A stretch of DNA of 64,000 nt, taken from the NCBI GenBank assembly GCA_020356105.1, contig CP070634.1:3326898-3390897 (forward strand). The letters are read 5' to 3'. The number at the start of each line of letters is the position of its first letter. The stretch's first letter is position 1. Of the stretch, positions 8,656 to 17,889 are shown in pieces. A model generated the notes under the pieces. The model was not told where the DNA came from. It ran no database searches and saw only the letters and a list, made by a program, of their open reading frames with translations. Both the position numbers and the translations under genes were made by a program. The stretch is from Rhodospirillales bacterium. GTDB taxonomy: Bacteria; Pseudomonadota; Alphaproteobacteria; UBA8366; JADFVY01.

Positions 8656-11403
8656 CTACTGCCCGAGCCGTTCCAGGATCGCCGGAACGTGCACCTGGTC
8701 CGATTTGTAGTTGCCGGTCAGCGTGTACATGACGAGATTGACGCCGAACCGGAACGCCATCTCGCGTTGCGCCTCTCCGCCGGGGACCACCGGAAAGATC
8801 GGCAGGCCCGCTTCATCTATCGCCCAGGCGGCGGCCCAGTCGTTGCCGCCGATGATGACGCGCGATACGCCGTCATTGACCCGCTCGCCCGGCTGTTCTA
8901 CCCAGACTCGGTCTCCGGCCCAGCGACCGGGAAACTCCTGGGTCAGATAGAACGCTTTCGTCAGGACATGATCCACCGGCACCGGCAGCAGGCGCGGGAT
9001 GTCCAGACCGCGCGCCAGCGCCCGCAGCTGTTGGGTGCCGGGTCCGACACCTGCGCCGCCATAGCTGCCGTCCCGGGTGTCGAACAGAATCGTACCGCCG
9101 GTTTCCATGTATCGGTTGACGCGCGCCACGGTCTCCGGCGAGAGCGGCGGCTGATCCGGGGCGATCGGCCAGTACAGCAGCGGGAAGAACGCCAGCTCGT
9201 CGCGCGCCACGTCGATTCCGACCGGCGGGCCGGCCTCCACGGCGGTCCGTCGCCGCAGGACCAGCGTCAGCCCCTCGAGCCCTGCGCGGCTGGTGCTGTC
9301 GATCGAGTCGACACCCGTCAGCACGTAGGCCAGCCGCGTGTCGAGCGTCGCCTCGAGCGCCAGGACGTCGGGGTCGTGGGCCGATTGCGCCGCGGCACGG
9401 TCCGGCGCATGCAGGAGCGCGGCCCCAGCGAGCGCGAGTACGGTCGCCGCCGCCGGCATCGCGCGACGACTTGGGGATCGCAGGAAACCACGCATCGCCA
9501 GGCTCACCATGCCGTCGAGCAGCAGCAGGATCAGCGCCGCAGCCAGCATCCAGGGCATGAGGTCCAGTTCCGTCGCCTCGAAATAGGGTGACGACGAGAT
9601 ACCGTCCGGTAGCAGGAGGGGTCGCAGAGCACTCACCGACGGTCCGAGATTCAGCGCGCGCCGCTCGGCGTCCGTGCCGTAGTAGCCGGGCGGCGTGCGC
9701 GGGCCCGGACTTGTCTCGTCGAACGCATCGGCCCGGACCGGCATCGCGGCCGGGGGCGGACGGGTCAGCCGGCCCACACCATCCAGCACCTCCAGCGGCG
9801 GCAACGGGCGGCGGGAGGCGGAGTCACCACCGACCCCGCGGCTCATCGCCACCGTGCGCTCCAGCATCTCGACGAACAGGCCGGAGATGGCAAGGTTCGA
9901 CCAGTCCGGATTGGCCGTCGTGTGCATCAGAACCAGCCAGCCCTGGCCCCGTCGTTCCGCGGTAACCAGCGGCGTGCCGTCCTGCAGACGCGCCCAGGTC
10001 TTCGACGGCAGGTCGAGCGTCGGCTCGGCGAGGACCTGCCGGGCGACCCGGACGTCGGGAGGGATCGCCAGGCCGTGGTACGGCGTGCCCTCGGCGAACG
10101 AAGCGAGGCGGGCCGGCTCGGTCCACAGCATCGCCCCGCCGAGCGCCCGTCCGCCGCTGCGCAGCAGAACCGGGGTCAGGCCGTCATCTTCGCCCTGCGC
10201 CATACGGGGGCCAGCGAACCGCAGCACCACGCCCCCCTGTTGGATCCAGCGATCAAGCGCCTGCGCCTCGGTGGATACCAGCGTATGGCCGTCGGGGATG
10301 ACGATCGCGGCACGGTTGGCCGCAATCAACTCGTCGAACGGTCCGCGCTGGACCTCGCCATACGGATCGAGCGCGCGCTCGATGTAATAGAGTTCGTCGA
10401 GCAGCGACAGGTCGGCATCCAGCGGGCTGGCCGACACCAGGCCGACAGGCCGCCGCCGCCACCGCTCATCGAGCAGGGCGACCCCGCCGGCCGTTCCGGC
10501 GTTCTCGATCTCGATACGCACGACCTCGTTGCGCAGTTCCAGCGGCAGCGAAAACGGGACTCGGGCCGCCGTCTTGCCGGACGCAATGGTAACGTCCTCA
10601 CCGGCCAAGACCCGCCCGTCCTGGCCGATCGCCCGCATGCGCAGGCTCTGCTCGGCCGCATCGGAGGCACGACGTACGGTCGCGGTAAATTCCACCGCGC
10701 CCGGCTCCGGCGGCAGCACCACCGGGGGCACCAGGAGCGGCGAGTCGTTGAGGACGTGAAGGCTTGCGGTGCGGCGCAGGGCATTCGCGAGAGCGTCGCT
10801 CCCGGGATCGTGCAAGCCGTCGCTGACCCATACGATTGATCCGATCTCGCCGATCTCGACGCCGGACAGCGCATTGGCGGCCGCGGTGCGGTCGACCGAC
10901 CAGGGCTTCGGCTGCAGGGCGCCGACCAGATTCCGGGCCTCGGCGGCAAGCAACATACCGCTCGGAGCGGGCGCCTGTCCGGCCTCGCCGGGCGCCGTCG
11001 ACAGGAGGATCACCGGTCGCTCGCTGCGATCCGCCCGATCGATCAGGGCGACGAGCGCTTCCCGGCGCTTGTCCCAATCCGCGGCCGCGGCCCAGCCGTC
11101 GTCGACCACCAGCATCAGCGCGCCGCTGCCGGTCAACGCGCCGCCGGGGTTGAGCAGGGGATGCGCCAGGCCGATCATCAGCAGGGCCGCCATCGTCAGG
11201 CGCAAGAGGATCAACCACCAAGGTGCGGCGGCCGGTGTCTCTTCCTTGGACTGCAGGCCGAACAGCAAACGGATCGGGGGAAAGCGCAAGATGCGCGGCA
11301 TCGGCGGCGTGATGCGCAGCAGCCACCAGAGCGCCGGCAACAGGATCAGCGCCAACAGCATGGCCGGCGACGCGAACGCGATGGGGCCGAGCTCCAGCAT
11401 CAT
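8656..11403 (-). CDS. BatA-like aerotolerance N-terminal domain and DUF4159 protein
   Basis: The 915-residue protein opens with the BatA domain: two helices and the signature MPRILRFPPIRLLFGL around residues 30-50. A VWA-like region follows (LMLVVDDGWAAAADWD), then a GATase-like region, a helix near residues 630-650, and a C-terminal DUF4159 domain (AFFPLLYWPIAPDQPPLS, and LFDTRDG). The ATG at 11403 overlaps the stop of the DUF58 gene by four bases, so I prefer it to the GTG 15 nt upstream. It belongs to the MoxR-DUF58-BatA operon, whose members are thought to form a MoxR-dependent chaperone or envelope complex. Confidence 0.82.
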   Translation of the reverse strand: MMLELGPIAFASPAMLLALILLPALWWLLRITPPMPRILRFPPIRLLFGLQSKEETPAAAPWWLILLRLTMAALLMIGLAHPLLNPGGALTGSGALMLVVDDGWAAAADWDKRREALVALIDRADRSERPVILLSTAPGEAGQAPAPSGMLLAAEARNLVGALQPKPWSVDRTAAANALSGVEIGEIGSIVWVSDGLHDPGSDALANALRRTASLHVLNDSPLLVPPVVLPPEPGAVEFTATVRRASDAAEQSLRMRAIGQDGRVLAGEDVTIASGKTAARVPFSLPLELRNEVVRIEIENAGTAGGVALLDERWRRRPVGLVSASPLDADLSLLDELYYIERALDPYGEVQRGPFDELIAANRAAIVIPDGHTLVSTEAQALDRWIQQGGVVLRFAGPRMAQGEDDGLTPVLLRSGGRALGGAMLWTEPARLASFAEGTPYHGLAIPPDVRVARQVLAEPTLDLPSKTWARLQDGTPLVTAERRGQGWLVLMHTTANPDWSNLAISGLFVEMLERTVAMSRGVGGDSASRRPLPPLEVLDGVGRLTRPPPAAMPVRADAFDETSPGPRTPPGYYGTDAERRALNLGPSVSALRPLLLPDGISSSPYFEATELDLMPWMLAAALILLLLDGMVSLAMRGFLRSPSRRAMPAAATVLALAGAALLHAPDRAAAQSAHDPDVLALEATLDTRLAYVLTGVDSIDSTSRAGLEGLTLVLRRRTAVEAGPPVGIDVARDELAFFPLLYWPIAPDQPPLSPETVARVNRYMETGGTILFDTRDGSYGGAGVGPGTQQLRALARGLDIPRLLPVPVDHVLTKAFYLTQEFPGRWAGDRVWVEQPGERVNDGVSRVIIGGNDWAAAWAIDEAGLPIFPVVPGGEAQREMAFRFGVNLVMYTLTGNYKSDQVHVPAILERLGQ

Positions 11404-12308
11404 TTGCGCGCCGTCCACTCGACCATGCCGGCCATTGCCGTATACAGCGGCAACAGAGCGGTCTGCGGCGGGTGGTCGGTGTGATGAAGGATGAAGCCCC
11501 AGCCGGCCCGTCGGGCGATATCGCCGATCGCCTCGCGGTGCGCCGCCAGCCGGTGTCGATATCCGTCACGCACCGATTCGACCCGTCCCATCAGCGCCTC
11601 ACCCTCGCCCTCGAAGCCGGCAAAGCGGACCCGCCCGCTGAACGGCAGGCTCTCCTCCGCGGGATCGAGAATCTGGACGATCTGGCCGCGCACGCCGCGA
11701 CTGGCATAGCCGGTCACGACATCTCGGAACGCGTCCACATCCGAGAGGAAGTCGCCGAACATGGCGATATGGGCGGCCCGCGGCAGGGGCGCGACTCTGG
11801 GCAGGCTTTCGTTGCCGGCGACATCGTTGAGGACAACATCGGCGACGCGGTTGAAGCCGGCCCGCCCGGTGCTCGGCAGCTGGTCGCTGCCCAGCATCGT
11901 CACGCGCTCGCCGCCGCGTACCAGCAGCGCCGCCGTGGCAAGCAGCAGCAGGTCGGCGCGTTCGCGCTTGGTGACGAGTTCCGCGCCCGACGCGTATTCC
12001 ATCGAAGGCGAGGCGTCGCGCCATAACCAGACGCTCTGCGCCGCTTCCCATTCGCGCTCGCGCACGAACACGGCCTGCGACTTTGCCGATTGCCGCCAAT
12101 CAATGCTGGTGGTCGAATCGCCGGGTTCGTAACGGCGGAACTGCCAGAACGATTCCCCCTGGCCGACGCGCCGCCGGCCATGCACGCCCTGCGCCACGGT
12201 CTGGGCGACGCGGTCGGCGGCGACGAGCAGGGGTGGCAGCGCGCCGCCGAGCCGCTCCGCCTCCTGTCGCCGGTCCATCGCCGACCGATTGCGCATGACC
12301 CCCTGCAT
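11400..12308 (-). CDS. DUF58 domain protein
   Basis: The roughly 302-residue protein carries the DUF58 signature RRYEPGDSTTSIDWRQSA and a VWA-like segment downstream (WLWRDASPSMEYAS, a partial MIDAS DxSxS). DUF58 proteins are obligate neighbours of MoxR ATPases and are likely their clients or adaptors. The ATG at 12308 has GGCGAGG six bases upstream and lies 14 nt after the MoxR stop; an ATG at 12296 is an alternative. It overlaps the next gene by 4 nt. A much longer upstream extension in this frame runs through moxR and is not real. Confidence 0.85.
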   Translation of the reverse strand: MQGVMRNRSAMDRRQEAERLGGALPPLLVAADRVAQTVAQGVHGRRRVGQGESFWQFRRYEPGDSTTSIDWRQSAKSQAVFVREREWEAAQSVWLWRDASPSMEYASGAELVTKRERADLLLLATAALLVRGGERVTMLGSDQLPSTGRAGFNRVADVVLNDVAGNESLPRVAPLPRAAHIAMFGDFLSDVDAFRDVVTGYASRGVRGQIVQILDPAEESLPFSGRVRFAGFEGEGEALMGRVESVRDGYRHRLAAHREAIGDIARRAGWGFILHHTDHPPQTALLPLYTAMAGMVEWTARK

Positions 12309-12322
12309 CCGCCGCCTCGCCG

Positions 12323-13354
12323 TCAGGTCAGCGGTTCCGCCAGGCGGGCGATGATCTGCTCGATCGTCACGCCCTCCGCCCGGGCCGCAAAATTCAGCGC
12401 CATGCGATGGCGCAGCACCGGTCCGGCCAATGCCAGCACATCCTCGATCGACGGTGCGAGACGTCCCTCGAGCACGGCGCGCGCGCGACAGGCGAGCATC
12501 AATGCCTGGCTGGCGCGTGGCCCCGGACCCCATGCCACATGCGCCTTGATCTCGGCGATGTCGCTGCTCTCCGGTCGACCCGAGCGAACCAGCGTCAGAA
12601 TCGCTTCCGCCACCTTCTCGCCGACCGGTGCCTGGCGCACCAGCCGCTGCGCCGCGATCAGCGACTCACCGTCGAATACCGCCGGCGGCAATTCCTCGCC
12701 CAGCCCCGTCGTCACCGTCATCATCCGGCGCTCGGCGTCCGCATCGGGATAACCGACGTCGATTTCCAGGAGGAAACGGTCCAGCTGCGCTTCGGGCAGC
12801 GGATAGGTCCCCTCCTGCTCCAGTGGGTTCTGGGTTGCCAGAACGTGGAAAGGTGACGGCAAGGGGTGATAGTGACCCGCGACCGAGACCCTGTGCTCCT
12901 GCATCGCCTGGAGCAGGGCCGATTGGGTGCGCGGGCTCGCCCGATTGATCTCGTCGGCCATCAGCAGCTGGCAGAACACCGGGCCCTTGATGAAGCGGAA
13001 GCTGCGCGTTCCGGTTTCGGACTCTTCCAGCACCTCGGATCCCAGAATGTCGGCCGGCATCAGATCGGGCGTGAACTGCACGCGGCGCTCGTTCAGACCG
13101 AGCACCTGTCCGAGGGTCTCGACCAGTTTGGTCTTGCCAAGGCCAGGTACACCGACGAGAAGCGCGTGCCCGCCGGACAACAGCGTGATCAGCGTCTGCT
13201 CAACGATCTCCCCCTGCCCGAAAATGATTCGGCCGATATGCTCACGCGTCCTGACCAGCGTATCTCCGAGCTTTTCGATCTCGCCGGCGAGCCTCCGCGC
13301 CTCGGCATCCGACGTGGTCTGCCGCTCAGCGGGGTTTGTGTCTGTGCTGCTCAC
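12323..13354 (-). CDS. moxR: MoxR family AAA ATPase
   Basis: The 343-residue protein has Walker A GVPGLGKTK (about residue 70), Walker B LLMADEINRA, the sensor motif ATQNPLEQEGTYPLPEAQLDRF, and the AAA lid domain, all typical of MoxR. The start is a GTG with GGAG six bases upstream. MoxR ATPases act as chaperones that mature or activate metal-containing or membrane complexes. It leads a four-gene operon with DUF58, BatA/DUF4159 and a further membrane protein, and is divergent from the DUF1285-nudix-cca cluster. Confidence 0.93.
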   Translation of the reverse strand: MSSTDTNPAERQTTSDAEARRLAGEIEKLGDTLVRTREHIGRIIFGQGEIVEQTLITLLSGGHALLVGVPGLGKTKLVETLGQVLGLNERRVQFTPDLMPADILGSEVLEESETGTRSFRFIKGPVFCQLLMADEINRASPRTQSALLQAMQEHRVSVAGHYHPLPSPFHVLATQNPLEQEGTYPLPEAQLDRFLLEIDVGYPDADAERRMMTVTTGLGEELPPAVFDGESLIAAQRLVRQAPVGEKVAEAILTLVRSGRPESSDIAEIKAHVAWGPGPRASQALMLACRARAVLEGRLAPSIEDVLALAGPVLRHRMALNFAARAEGVTIEQIIARLAEPLT

Positions 13355-13441
13355 GCTTATCTCCAGTTTTACGATCCCTAAATATATGGCGACGATTTTA
13401 GTGCGATGCGGATCATTCTAAAACAGGTATATGGCGGCATC

Positions 13442-14011
13442 ATGAGAAGGCAAGGCCCGCAACCGACGAACAAGCGAGATCAAGACACCGCCGATCGGCC
13501 CGCAGGCGACAGAGAACCGCCGTTCGGAGGGGACGAAGCCGAGACGTTACCGATCCGCATCGCCCGCGATGGTCAATGGTATTATCGTGATTCGCCGATC
13601 CGGCGCGTCGAACTCGTCCGGCTGTTTTCGACCGCGCTGCGACGCGACGAGGCGGGCCGGTATTGGCTGCAGACCCCGACGGAACGCGGTCTGATCGAAG
13701 TCGAGGATGCGCCGTTCACCGCCGTCGAGCTCGCCGTTGAAGGGCAGGGCCAGTCCATGGCGCTTCGGTTCCGCAACAATCTCGGCGAATGGGTGACTGC
13801 TGGCCGCGATCATCCGATCAGCATGACAATTGATGCTGACACCGGTGAACCCTCACCCTATATCCTGATACGTAACGGATTGCAGGCGCTGATTGTCCGG
13901 TCCGTGTTCTATCAGTTGGTCGATCTGGCGGTCCCTGCGCAGCGGGCTGGCCACGAGGTGCTCGGGGTTTGGAGCAATGGCGTCTTTTTCGAGCTGGGAG
14001 AATATGAGTGA
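13442..14011 (+). CDS. DUF1285 domain protein
   Basis: The 189-residue protein matches DUF1285: LPIRIARDGQWYYRDSPI, LVRLFSTALRRD and VEDAPFTAVEL in the order seen in alphaproteobacterial members, with two beta-rich halves. Its function is unknown; the fold is a double-barrel of small beta domains. The ATG at 13442 follows GGCGG; an ATG at 13406 is possible, but the codons between are AT-rich and look like promoter sequence. Its stop overlaps the Nudix start by four bases (GTGA), so this gene, the Nudix hydrolase and cca form a translationally linked cluster common in alphaproteobacteria. Confidence 0.85.
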   Translation: MRRQGPQPTNKRDQDTADRPAGDREPPFGGDEAETLPIRIARDGQWYYRDSPIRRVELVRLFSTALRRDEAGRYWLQTPTERGLIEVEDAPFTAVELAVEGQGQSMALRFRNNLGEWVTAGRDHPISMTIDADTGEPSPYILIRNGLQALIVRSVFYQLVDLAVPAQRAGHEVLGVWSNGVFFELGEYE

Positions 14012-14637
14012 AGCCGGCGTCGGTTGCGCATGAACTGATCGCGGAGCGGGTCGAGCGGGCCGCGGATTGGCGTGCCGAGCGCCAGGCGCGCACGCCGCAC
14101 GGCGATCATGACCTCAACCCGGGGCTTCGCCCGACCGGTGCCTTGACCCCCGCGGCCGTTCTGGTGCCGCTGGTGTTGCGGACTGACGGCCCGACCGTTT
14201 TGCTGACCCAGCGCACCGACCATCTGAACGATCATGCGGGGCAGATCAGTTTCCCCGGCGGTCGAATCGAGGCGGACGACGAAACGCCGGAGGCGGCCGC
14301 ATTGCGCGAGACCGAGGAGGAGGTTGGTCTGTCCCGCGCGAAAATTCGACTGATCGGTCGGCTCGATACTTACATCGTGAGGACCGGGTTCATCGTGACC
14401 CCCGCGGTCGGATTTGTACATCCGCCATTCGATATCGATCCCGATCCATTCGAGGTTGCCGAGGTCTTCGAGGTGCCGCTGAGCTTCATCATGGATCGCG
14501 CGAACCACCAGCGCCGGAGCCGCGAATTCCGGGGTGTGCAGCGGTCGTTCTATGTGCTTGAGTATGAACACCGCTATATCTGGGGGGCGACGGCGGCCAT
14601 GCTGGTCAATTTCGTCGATATCCTGGACGGGCGGTGA
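14008..14637 (+). CDS. CoA pyrophosphatase (Nudix hydrolase, NudL-like)
   Basis: The 209-residue protein has an intact Nudix box (G-x5-E-x7-REUxEExGU): GGRIEADD, then ETPEAAALRETEEEVGL. The UPF0035 signature LLTQRTDHLNDHAGQISFPG precedes it and marks the CoA-pyrophosphatase subgroup. These enzymes cleave CoA or oxidised CoA to 3',5'-ADP and 4'-phosphopantetheine with Mg or Mn. The start is GTG overlapping the DUF1285 stop (GTGA). It lies 49 nt upstream of cca, a conserved alphaproteobacterial order. Confidence 0.9.
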   Translation: MKPASVAHELIAERVERAADWRAERQARTPHGDHDLNPGLRPTGALTPAAVLVPLVLRTDGPTVLLTQRTDHLNDHAGQISFPGGRIEADDETPEAAALRETEEEVGLSRAKIRLIGRLDTYIVRTGFIVTPAVGFVHPPFDIDPDPFEVAEVFEVPLSFIMDRANHQRRSREFRGVQRSFYVLEYEHRYIWGATAAMLVNFVDILDGR

Positions 14638-14686
14638 GGCCGACCCGGCGAGAGCAACGCGTCGCCGCGGCGCAGAGCGGCGGACC

Positions 14687-15925
14687 ATGACCGACACGCG
14701 CATCGAACCCCAATCCTGGATGACGGCGCCGGCCACATGTGCCGTGCTGGCTCCGCTGCGGGCTGGCGGTGCCGGCGTCCGATTTGTCGGGGGGTGCGTG
14801 CGCGACGCGGTTGCGGGCCGGCCGATATCGGATATCGACCTCGCAACCGATGTGTCGCCGGAGCGGGTGATGGAACTGCTCGATGCGGCGGGTCTGAAGG
14901 TGATCCCGACCGGCATCGAACACGGTACGGTGACGGTGGTCTCAGATGGCCGGCCATATGAAGTCACGACGTTGCGGCACGATATCGAGACCGACGGTCG
15001 CCATGCCGTGGTTGCGTTTACCGATGACTGGGAAGCCGATGCCGCACGTCGCGACTTCACCATGAACGCGTTGTCGCTGGAACCTGACGGTCTCTTGCAC
15101 GACCCGTTCGGCGGCGTCGCGGACCTTCGGGCGGGACGGGTGCGCTTCGTCGGCGATCCGCGTCAGCGAATTGCCGAGGACGTTCTGCGCCTGCTGCGGT
15201 TTTTCCGGTTCTATGCCCATTACGGCGCCCCGCCGCCCGACCCCGCATCGCTTGGCGCATGCCGGGAAATGGCCCATCTGTTGCCACGACTGTCTGCCGA
15301 GCGCGTCCGGGTGGAACTCCTGAAGCTGCTGTCTGCACCGGATCCGGCGTCCGTCATCCGCGTGATGCGAGATGAGGGCGTTCTCGACCACTTCCTGGCC
15401 CAAGCCACCGGGATCGACCGTCTCGCCCGACTGGTCGATATCGAGGCCGCACTCGACCTCAACGATCCGCTGCGGCGGCTGGCCGCGGTTTTGCCGGTGG
15501 ACGGCGAGTCGGCCCGTCACCTGGCCCAGGGCCTGCGCCTGTCGAACGCGGAACGGGACCGGCTGGTCGAGATGGTGGCACCGCCGTTGGAGATCTCGCC
15601 CGCGCTCGGTCCCCCCGCCCGCCGCCAGCTACTTTATAGGATCGGGGAATCGTCCTGGATCGACCTCGTGTTGATCGCCTGGGCCGATGGCCTCGCCGCG
15701 CCTGACGATCCGGATTGGAGGGCGTTGCTCCGCGCTTCCGAGGGTTGGCGTCGGCCGGAGTTTCCGCTCGACGGACGCGACGTCAAGCGGCTCGGCATGG
15801 CCGAGGGGGCGGTCGTTGGCGAATTGCTGCGAGCGGTCGAGGTCTGGTGGATCGCGGGCGATTTTTCGGCGGGCCGCAAGGAATGCCTCGCCAAGCTGCG
15901 CAACCTCGCGCGGTCTCTGTCTTGA
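14687..15925 (+). CDS. cca: CCA-adding tRNA nucleotidyltransferase
   Basis: The 412-residue class II nucleotidyltransferase has the GGCVRD motif at residues 35-40 and the metal-binding DID at 49-51 (SDIDLATD), followed by RRDFTMNALS and the RFVGDPRQRIAEDVLR nucleotide-selection region. It adds or repairs the 3'-CCA end of tRNAs in the cytoplasm. The ATG at 14687 sits after GGCGGACC; upstream in-frame sequence overlaps the Nudix gene and lacks homology. The stop TGA abuts the stop of the convergent neighbour, together forming TGATCA. Confidence 0.92.
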   Translation: MTDTRIEPQSWMTAPATCAVLAPLRAGGAGVRFVGGCVRDAVAGRPISDIDLATDVSPERVMELLDAAGLKVIPTGIEHGTVTVVSDGRPYEVTTLRHDIETDGRHAVVAFTDDWEADAARRDFTMNALSLEPDGLLHDPFGGVADLRAGRVRFVGDPRQRIAEDVLRLLRFFRFYAHYGAPPPDPASLGACREMAHLLPRLSAERVRVELLKLLSAPDPASVIRVMRDEGVLDHFLAQATGIDRLARLVDIEAALDLNDPLRRLAAVLPVDGESARHLAQGLRLSNAERDRLVEMVAPPLEISPALGPPARRQLLYRIGESSWIDLVLIAWADGLAAPDDPDWRALLRASEGWRRPEFPLDGRDVKRLGMAEGAVVGELLRAVEVWWIAGDFSAGRKECLAKLRNLARSLS

Positions 15926-16489
15926 TCACTCTTTCGTGCGGGCCAGAACACCTTCCAACTCGCGCAATGCCATGCCGTCCCGGTAACGGATGAAGCGAAG
16001 ATCCATGCCCAGATCGGTCAAGGTGCGTTCGTAGACCCGAAGCTCGTAGTGCCCATCATCCAGAACGTTCATCGCGTACACGCCGAGGGTCTGTCCGCGG
16101 ATGCTTGCCCAAGCGACGGTGTCGCCTTTTAGTAGGTCCGGTGTCCGGCGTTGCGCGAACATGCTCTCGCGGAGCATGGGTTCGTAGAAATCATGCGCAC
16201 CGGATCGGACGAACACCTGGGTTTCCGATCGCCACTTGACGCCGGGCACGGCGCGCACCGGTCCCTTGCGGATGACCGTGGATGTGTAGATCGAGAAGCC
16301 TTTGCGGGATGGTTCGATGGCGACGATGATGTCTCGAAACTCACCGGCTGTTTCGATCCGGGCGTTGCCGACATACGTGCCGAAGAAATCCTCGATGGTC
16401 GCGTCCTGTGCGGCGGCGCCGCCGGACATCGCCGCCGTCAGAATGATCGCGCCGGTCAGCGCGCGCAGATTGCGTCGCCTACTGGCCAT
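15926..16489 (-). CDS. Secreted protein of unknown function, paralogue A
   Basis: The 187-residue protein has a signal peptide ending GGAAAQ-D near residue 28 and a mature domain opening FFGTYVGNARIE, with conserved-looking GDTVAWASIRGQTLGVYAM and LEGVLAR at the end. I do not recognise a family. It aligns along its length with the protein encoded immediately upstream (FFG-x-G, VVI/VAI, GF, WA-x-GKTL-VYA, DLxL, GxLxR), so the two are tandem paralogues. The ATG at 16489 overlaps the upstream gene by 11 nt; a TTG at 16498 is an alternative. The beta-rich pattern suggests a small periplasmic beta-barrel or lipocalin-like fold. Confidence 0.72.
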   Translation of the reverse strand: MASRRRNLRALTGAIILTAAMSGGAAAQDATIEDFFGTYVGNARIETAGEFRDIIVAIEPSRKGFSIYTSTVIRKGPVRAVPGVKWRSETQVFVRSGAHDFYEPMLRESMFAQRRTPDLLKGDTVAWASIRGQTLGVYAMNVLDDGHYELRVYERTLTDLGMDLRFIRYRDGMALRELEGVLARTKE

Positions 16490-16955
16490 AACGCTCAAGC
16501 CTGCCTTTCGAGGTCCGGGGCTCGGCGCCGCTGACCACCTGCCGAACGACGAGGTCCAGGTCGCTGGCCGACACCGTGTAGGTGTAGTTGTCGATCCGAT
16601 AGCCGCCGTGTTCGCCGATCAGGGCTGCATAGACGATCAGGGTTTTGCCATCGAGACGCGCCCAATAGAACGGGTCGCCCTCCAGGATCCGACCGTCGGC
16701 GACGGATTTGAAAACGTTTGGCCGTCCGGCCGGCTCGAAGGTCTCCGAGATTCGCGGCGGCCATGACACCGCGAATCCGCGGCCGGTTCGCCGAATGACA
16801 ACGGTGAAATCCCCCTCGGCAGTGCCGTCATCGACCGCAAGCTTGCCGCGGAACTGCCCGAAGAATCCCTCCGGCAGGGTCTGTTGCGCATACGCCGTCG
16901 AGGCGGCGAGAACCAGCGCCAGGCCCGGCAAGGCCGCATGAAACAGAGCTCGCAT
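16479..16955 (-). CDS. Secreted protein of unknown function, paralogue B
   Basis: The 158-residue protein has a signal peptide ending TAYAQ-Q near residue 24 and begins its mature part with PEGFFGQFRGKLAVDDG. It resembles its downstream neighbour in domain length and key positions, notably GDPFYWARLDGKTLIVYA. The ATG at 16955 is chosen because it starts directly with the signal peptide; a TTG at 16988 would add 11 polar residues. Both genes lie between cca (convergent) and hemF (same strand, 51 nt upstream). No catalytic motif is visible, and the function is unknown. Confidence 0.72.
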   Translation of the reverse strand: MRALFHAALPGLALVLAASTAYAQQTLPEGFFGQFRGKLAVDDGTAEGDFTVVIRRTGRGFAVSWPPRISETFEPAGRPNVFKSVADGRILEGDPFYWARLDGKTLIVYAALIGEHGGYRIDNYTYTVSASDLDLVVRQVVSGAEPRTSKGRLERYGQ

Positions 16956-17006
16956 GTCCACAACCGTTCTTTTCGACCACCCCTTCAAATCTAGGGCAAA
17001 AACGGC

Positions 17007-17867
17007 TCAAGGCCAACGCGCTTCCGGCGGCATCGACATCAATATCGCATCGACGTTGCCGCCGGTCATCAGGCCGAATTTGGTGCCTCTGTCGTAGAGC
17101 AGGTTGAACTCGACATAACGACCCCGGCGAACGAGCTGATGCTCGCGCTGTGCTGGCGTCCATGGCTCGTTCATATGCCGGCGCACGATTTTCGGATAGA
17201 CCGTCAGAAATGCCTGGCCAACGTCCCGGGTGAAGGCGAAATCGGCCTGCCAGCCGCCGCTGTTCAGATTGTCGAAGAAAATGCCGCCGACGCCGCGCGG
17301 CTCGTTGCGGTGTTTCAGAAAGAAGTACTCGTCGCACCATTTGCGGAAGCGCTCATGATAGCCAGGATCGTGCTTGTCGCACGCGGCCTTGAGCGCGGCA
17401 TGGAAGGCAGCCGTGTCGTCATCGTCGGGATAGATGGGCGTCAGATCCGCACCGCCGCCGAACCAGCTCTGTTCGGTCACGATGTGGCGCGTGTTCATGT
17501 GCACCGCCGGAACCAGCGGCGACTGCATATGCGCAACCAGCGAGATCCCGCTCGCCCAGAAGCGGCCGGATGTCGCGGCTCCGGGGATCTGTTGGCGGAA
17601 ATCCTCCGAAAACGTTCCGTGCACCGTCGAGACGTTGACCCCGACCTTCTCGAAGACGCGCCCGCGCATGACCGACATGACGCCGCCGCCGCCATCCCCG
17701 GAGGGATCCGGGCGCTGCCAGGCGGTGCGCTCGAACCGCCCCGCCGGACGATCGGACAACGGCCCCGCAAGTTCGTCCTCCAGCCGTTCGAACGCCTCGC
17801 AGATATCGTCACGCAGTCTTTCGAACCAGTCGCGCGCCAGTTCTTTTCGCTCTGCCGTATCGTCCAT
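17007..17867 (-). CDS. hemF: Aerobic coproporphyrinogen-III oxidase
   Basis: The 286-residue protein shows HemF hallmarks: [20 protein letters not shown], GNxSTVHG-type [34 protein letters not shown] and [16 protein letters not shown]. It performs the oxygen-dependent decarboxylation of coproporphyrinogen III to protoporphyrinogen IX. The ATG at 17867 has AAAGGA eight bases upstream; the ATG at 17888 lacks a ribosome site. trmL ends directly upstream, and petABC lies divergently beyond it, so haem supply and a haem-rich respiratory complex are neighbours. Confidence 0.95.
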   Translation of the reverse strand: MDDTAERKELARDWFERLRDDICEAFERLEDELAGPLSDRPAGRFERTAWQRPDPSGDGGGGVMSVMRGRVFEKVGVNVSTVHGTFSEDFRQQIPGAATSGRFWASGISLVAHMQSPLVPAVHMNTRHIVTEQSWFGGGADLTPIYPDDDDTAAFHAALKAACDKHDPGYHERFRKWCDEYFFLKHRNEPRGVGGIFFDNLNSGGWQADFAFTRDVGQAFLTVYPKIVRRHMNEPWTPAQREHQLVRRGRYVEFNLLYDRGTKFGLMTGGNVDAILMSMPPEARWP

Positions 17868-17889
17868 GCATGCCGTCCTTTTGTTCATG

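Noticed and set aside
6572..13354. The MoxR-DUF58-BatA operon as a defence system
   Set aside because: MoxR/VWA modules occur in some defence loci, but here the proteins match the widespread housekeeping-type Bat operon and lack nuclease, reverse transcriptase or other defence partners.
14534..14686. An N-terminal extension of cca overlapping the Nudix gene
   Set aside because: The extension is low-complexity, overlaps a conserved coding gene and the family starts at the ATG at 14687.
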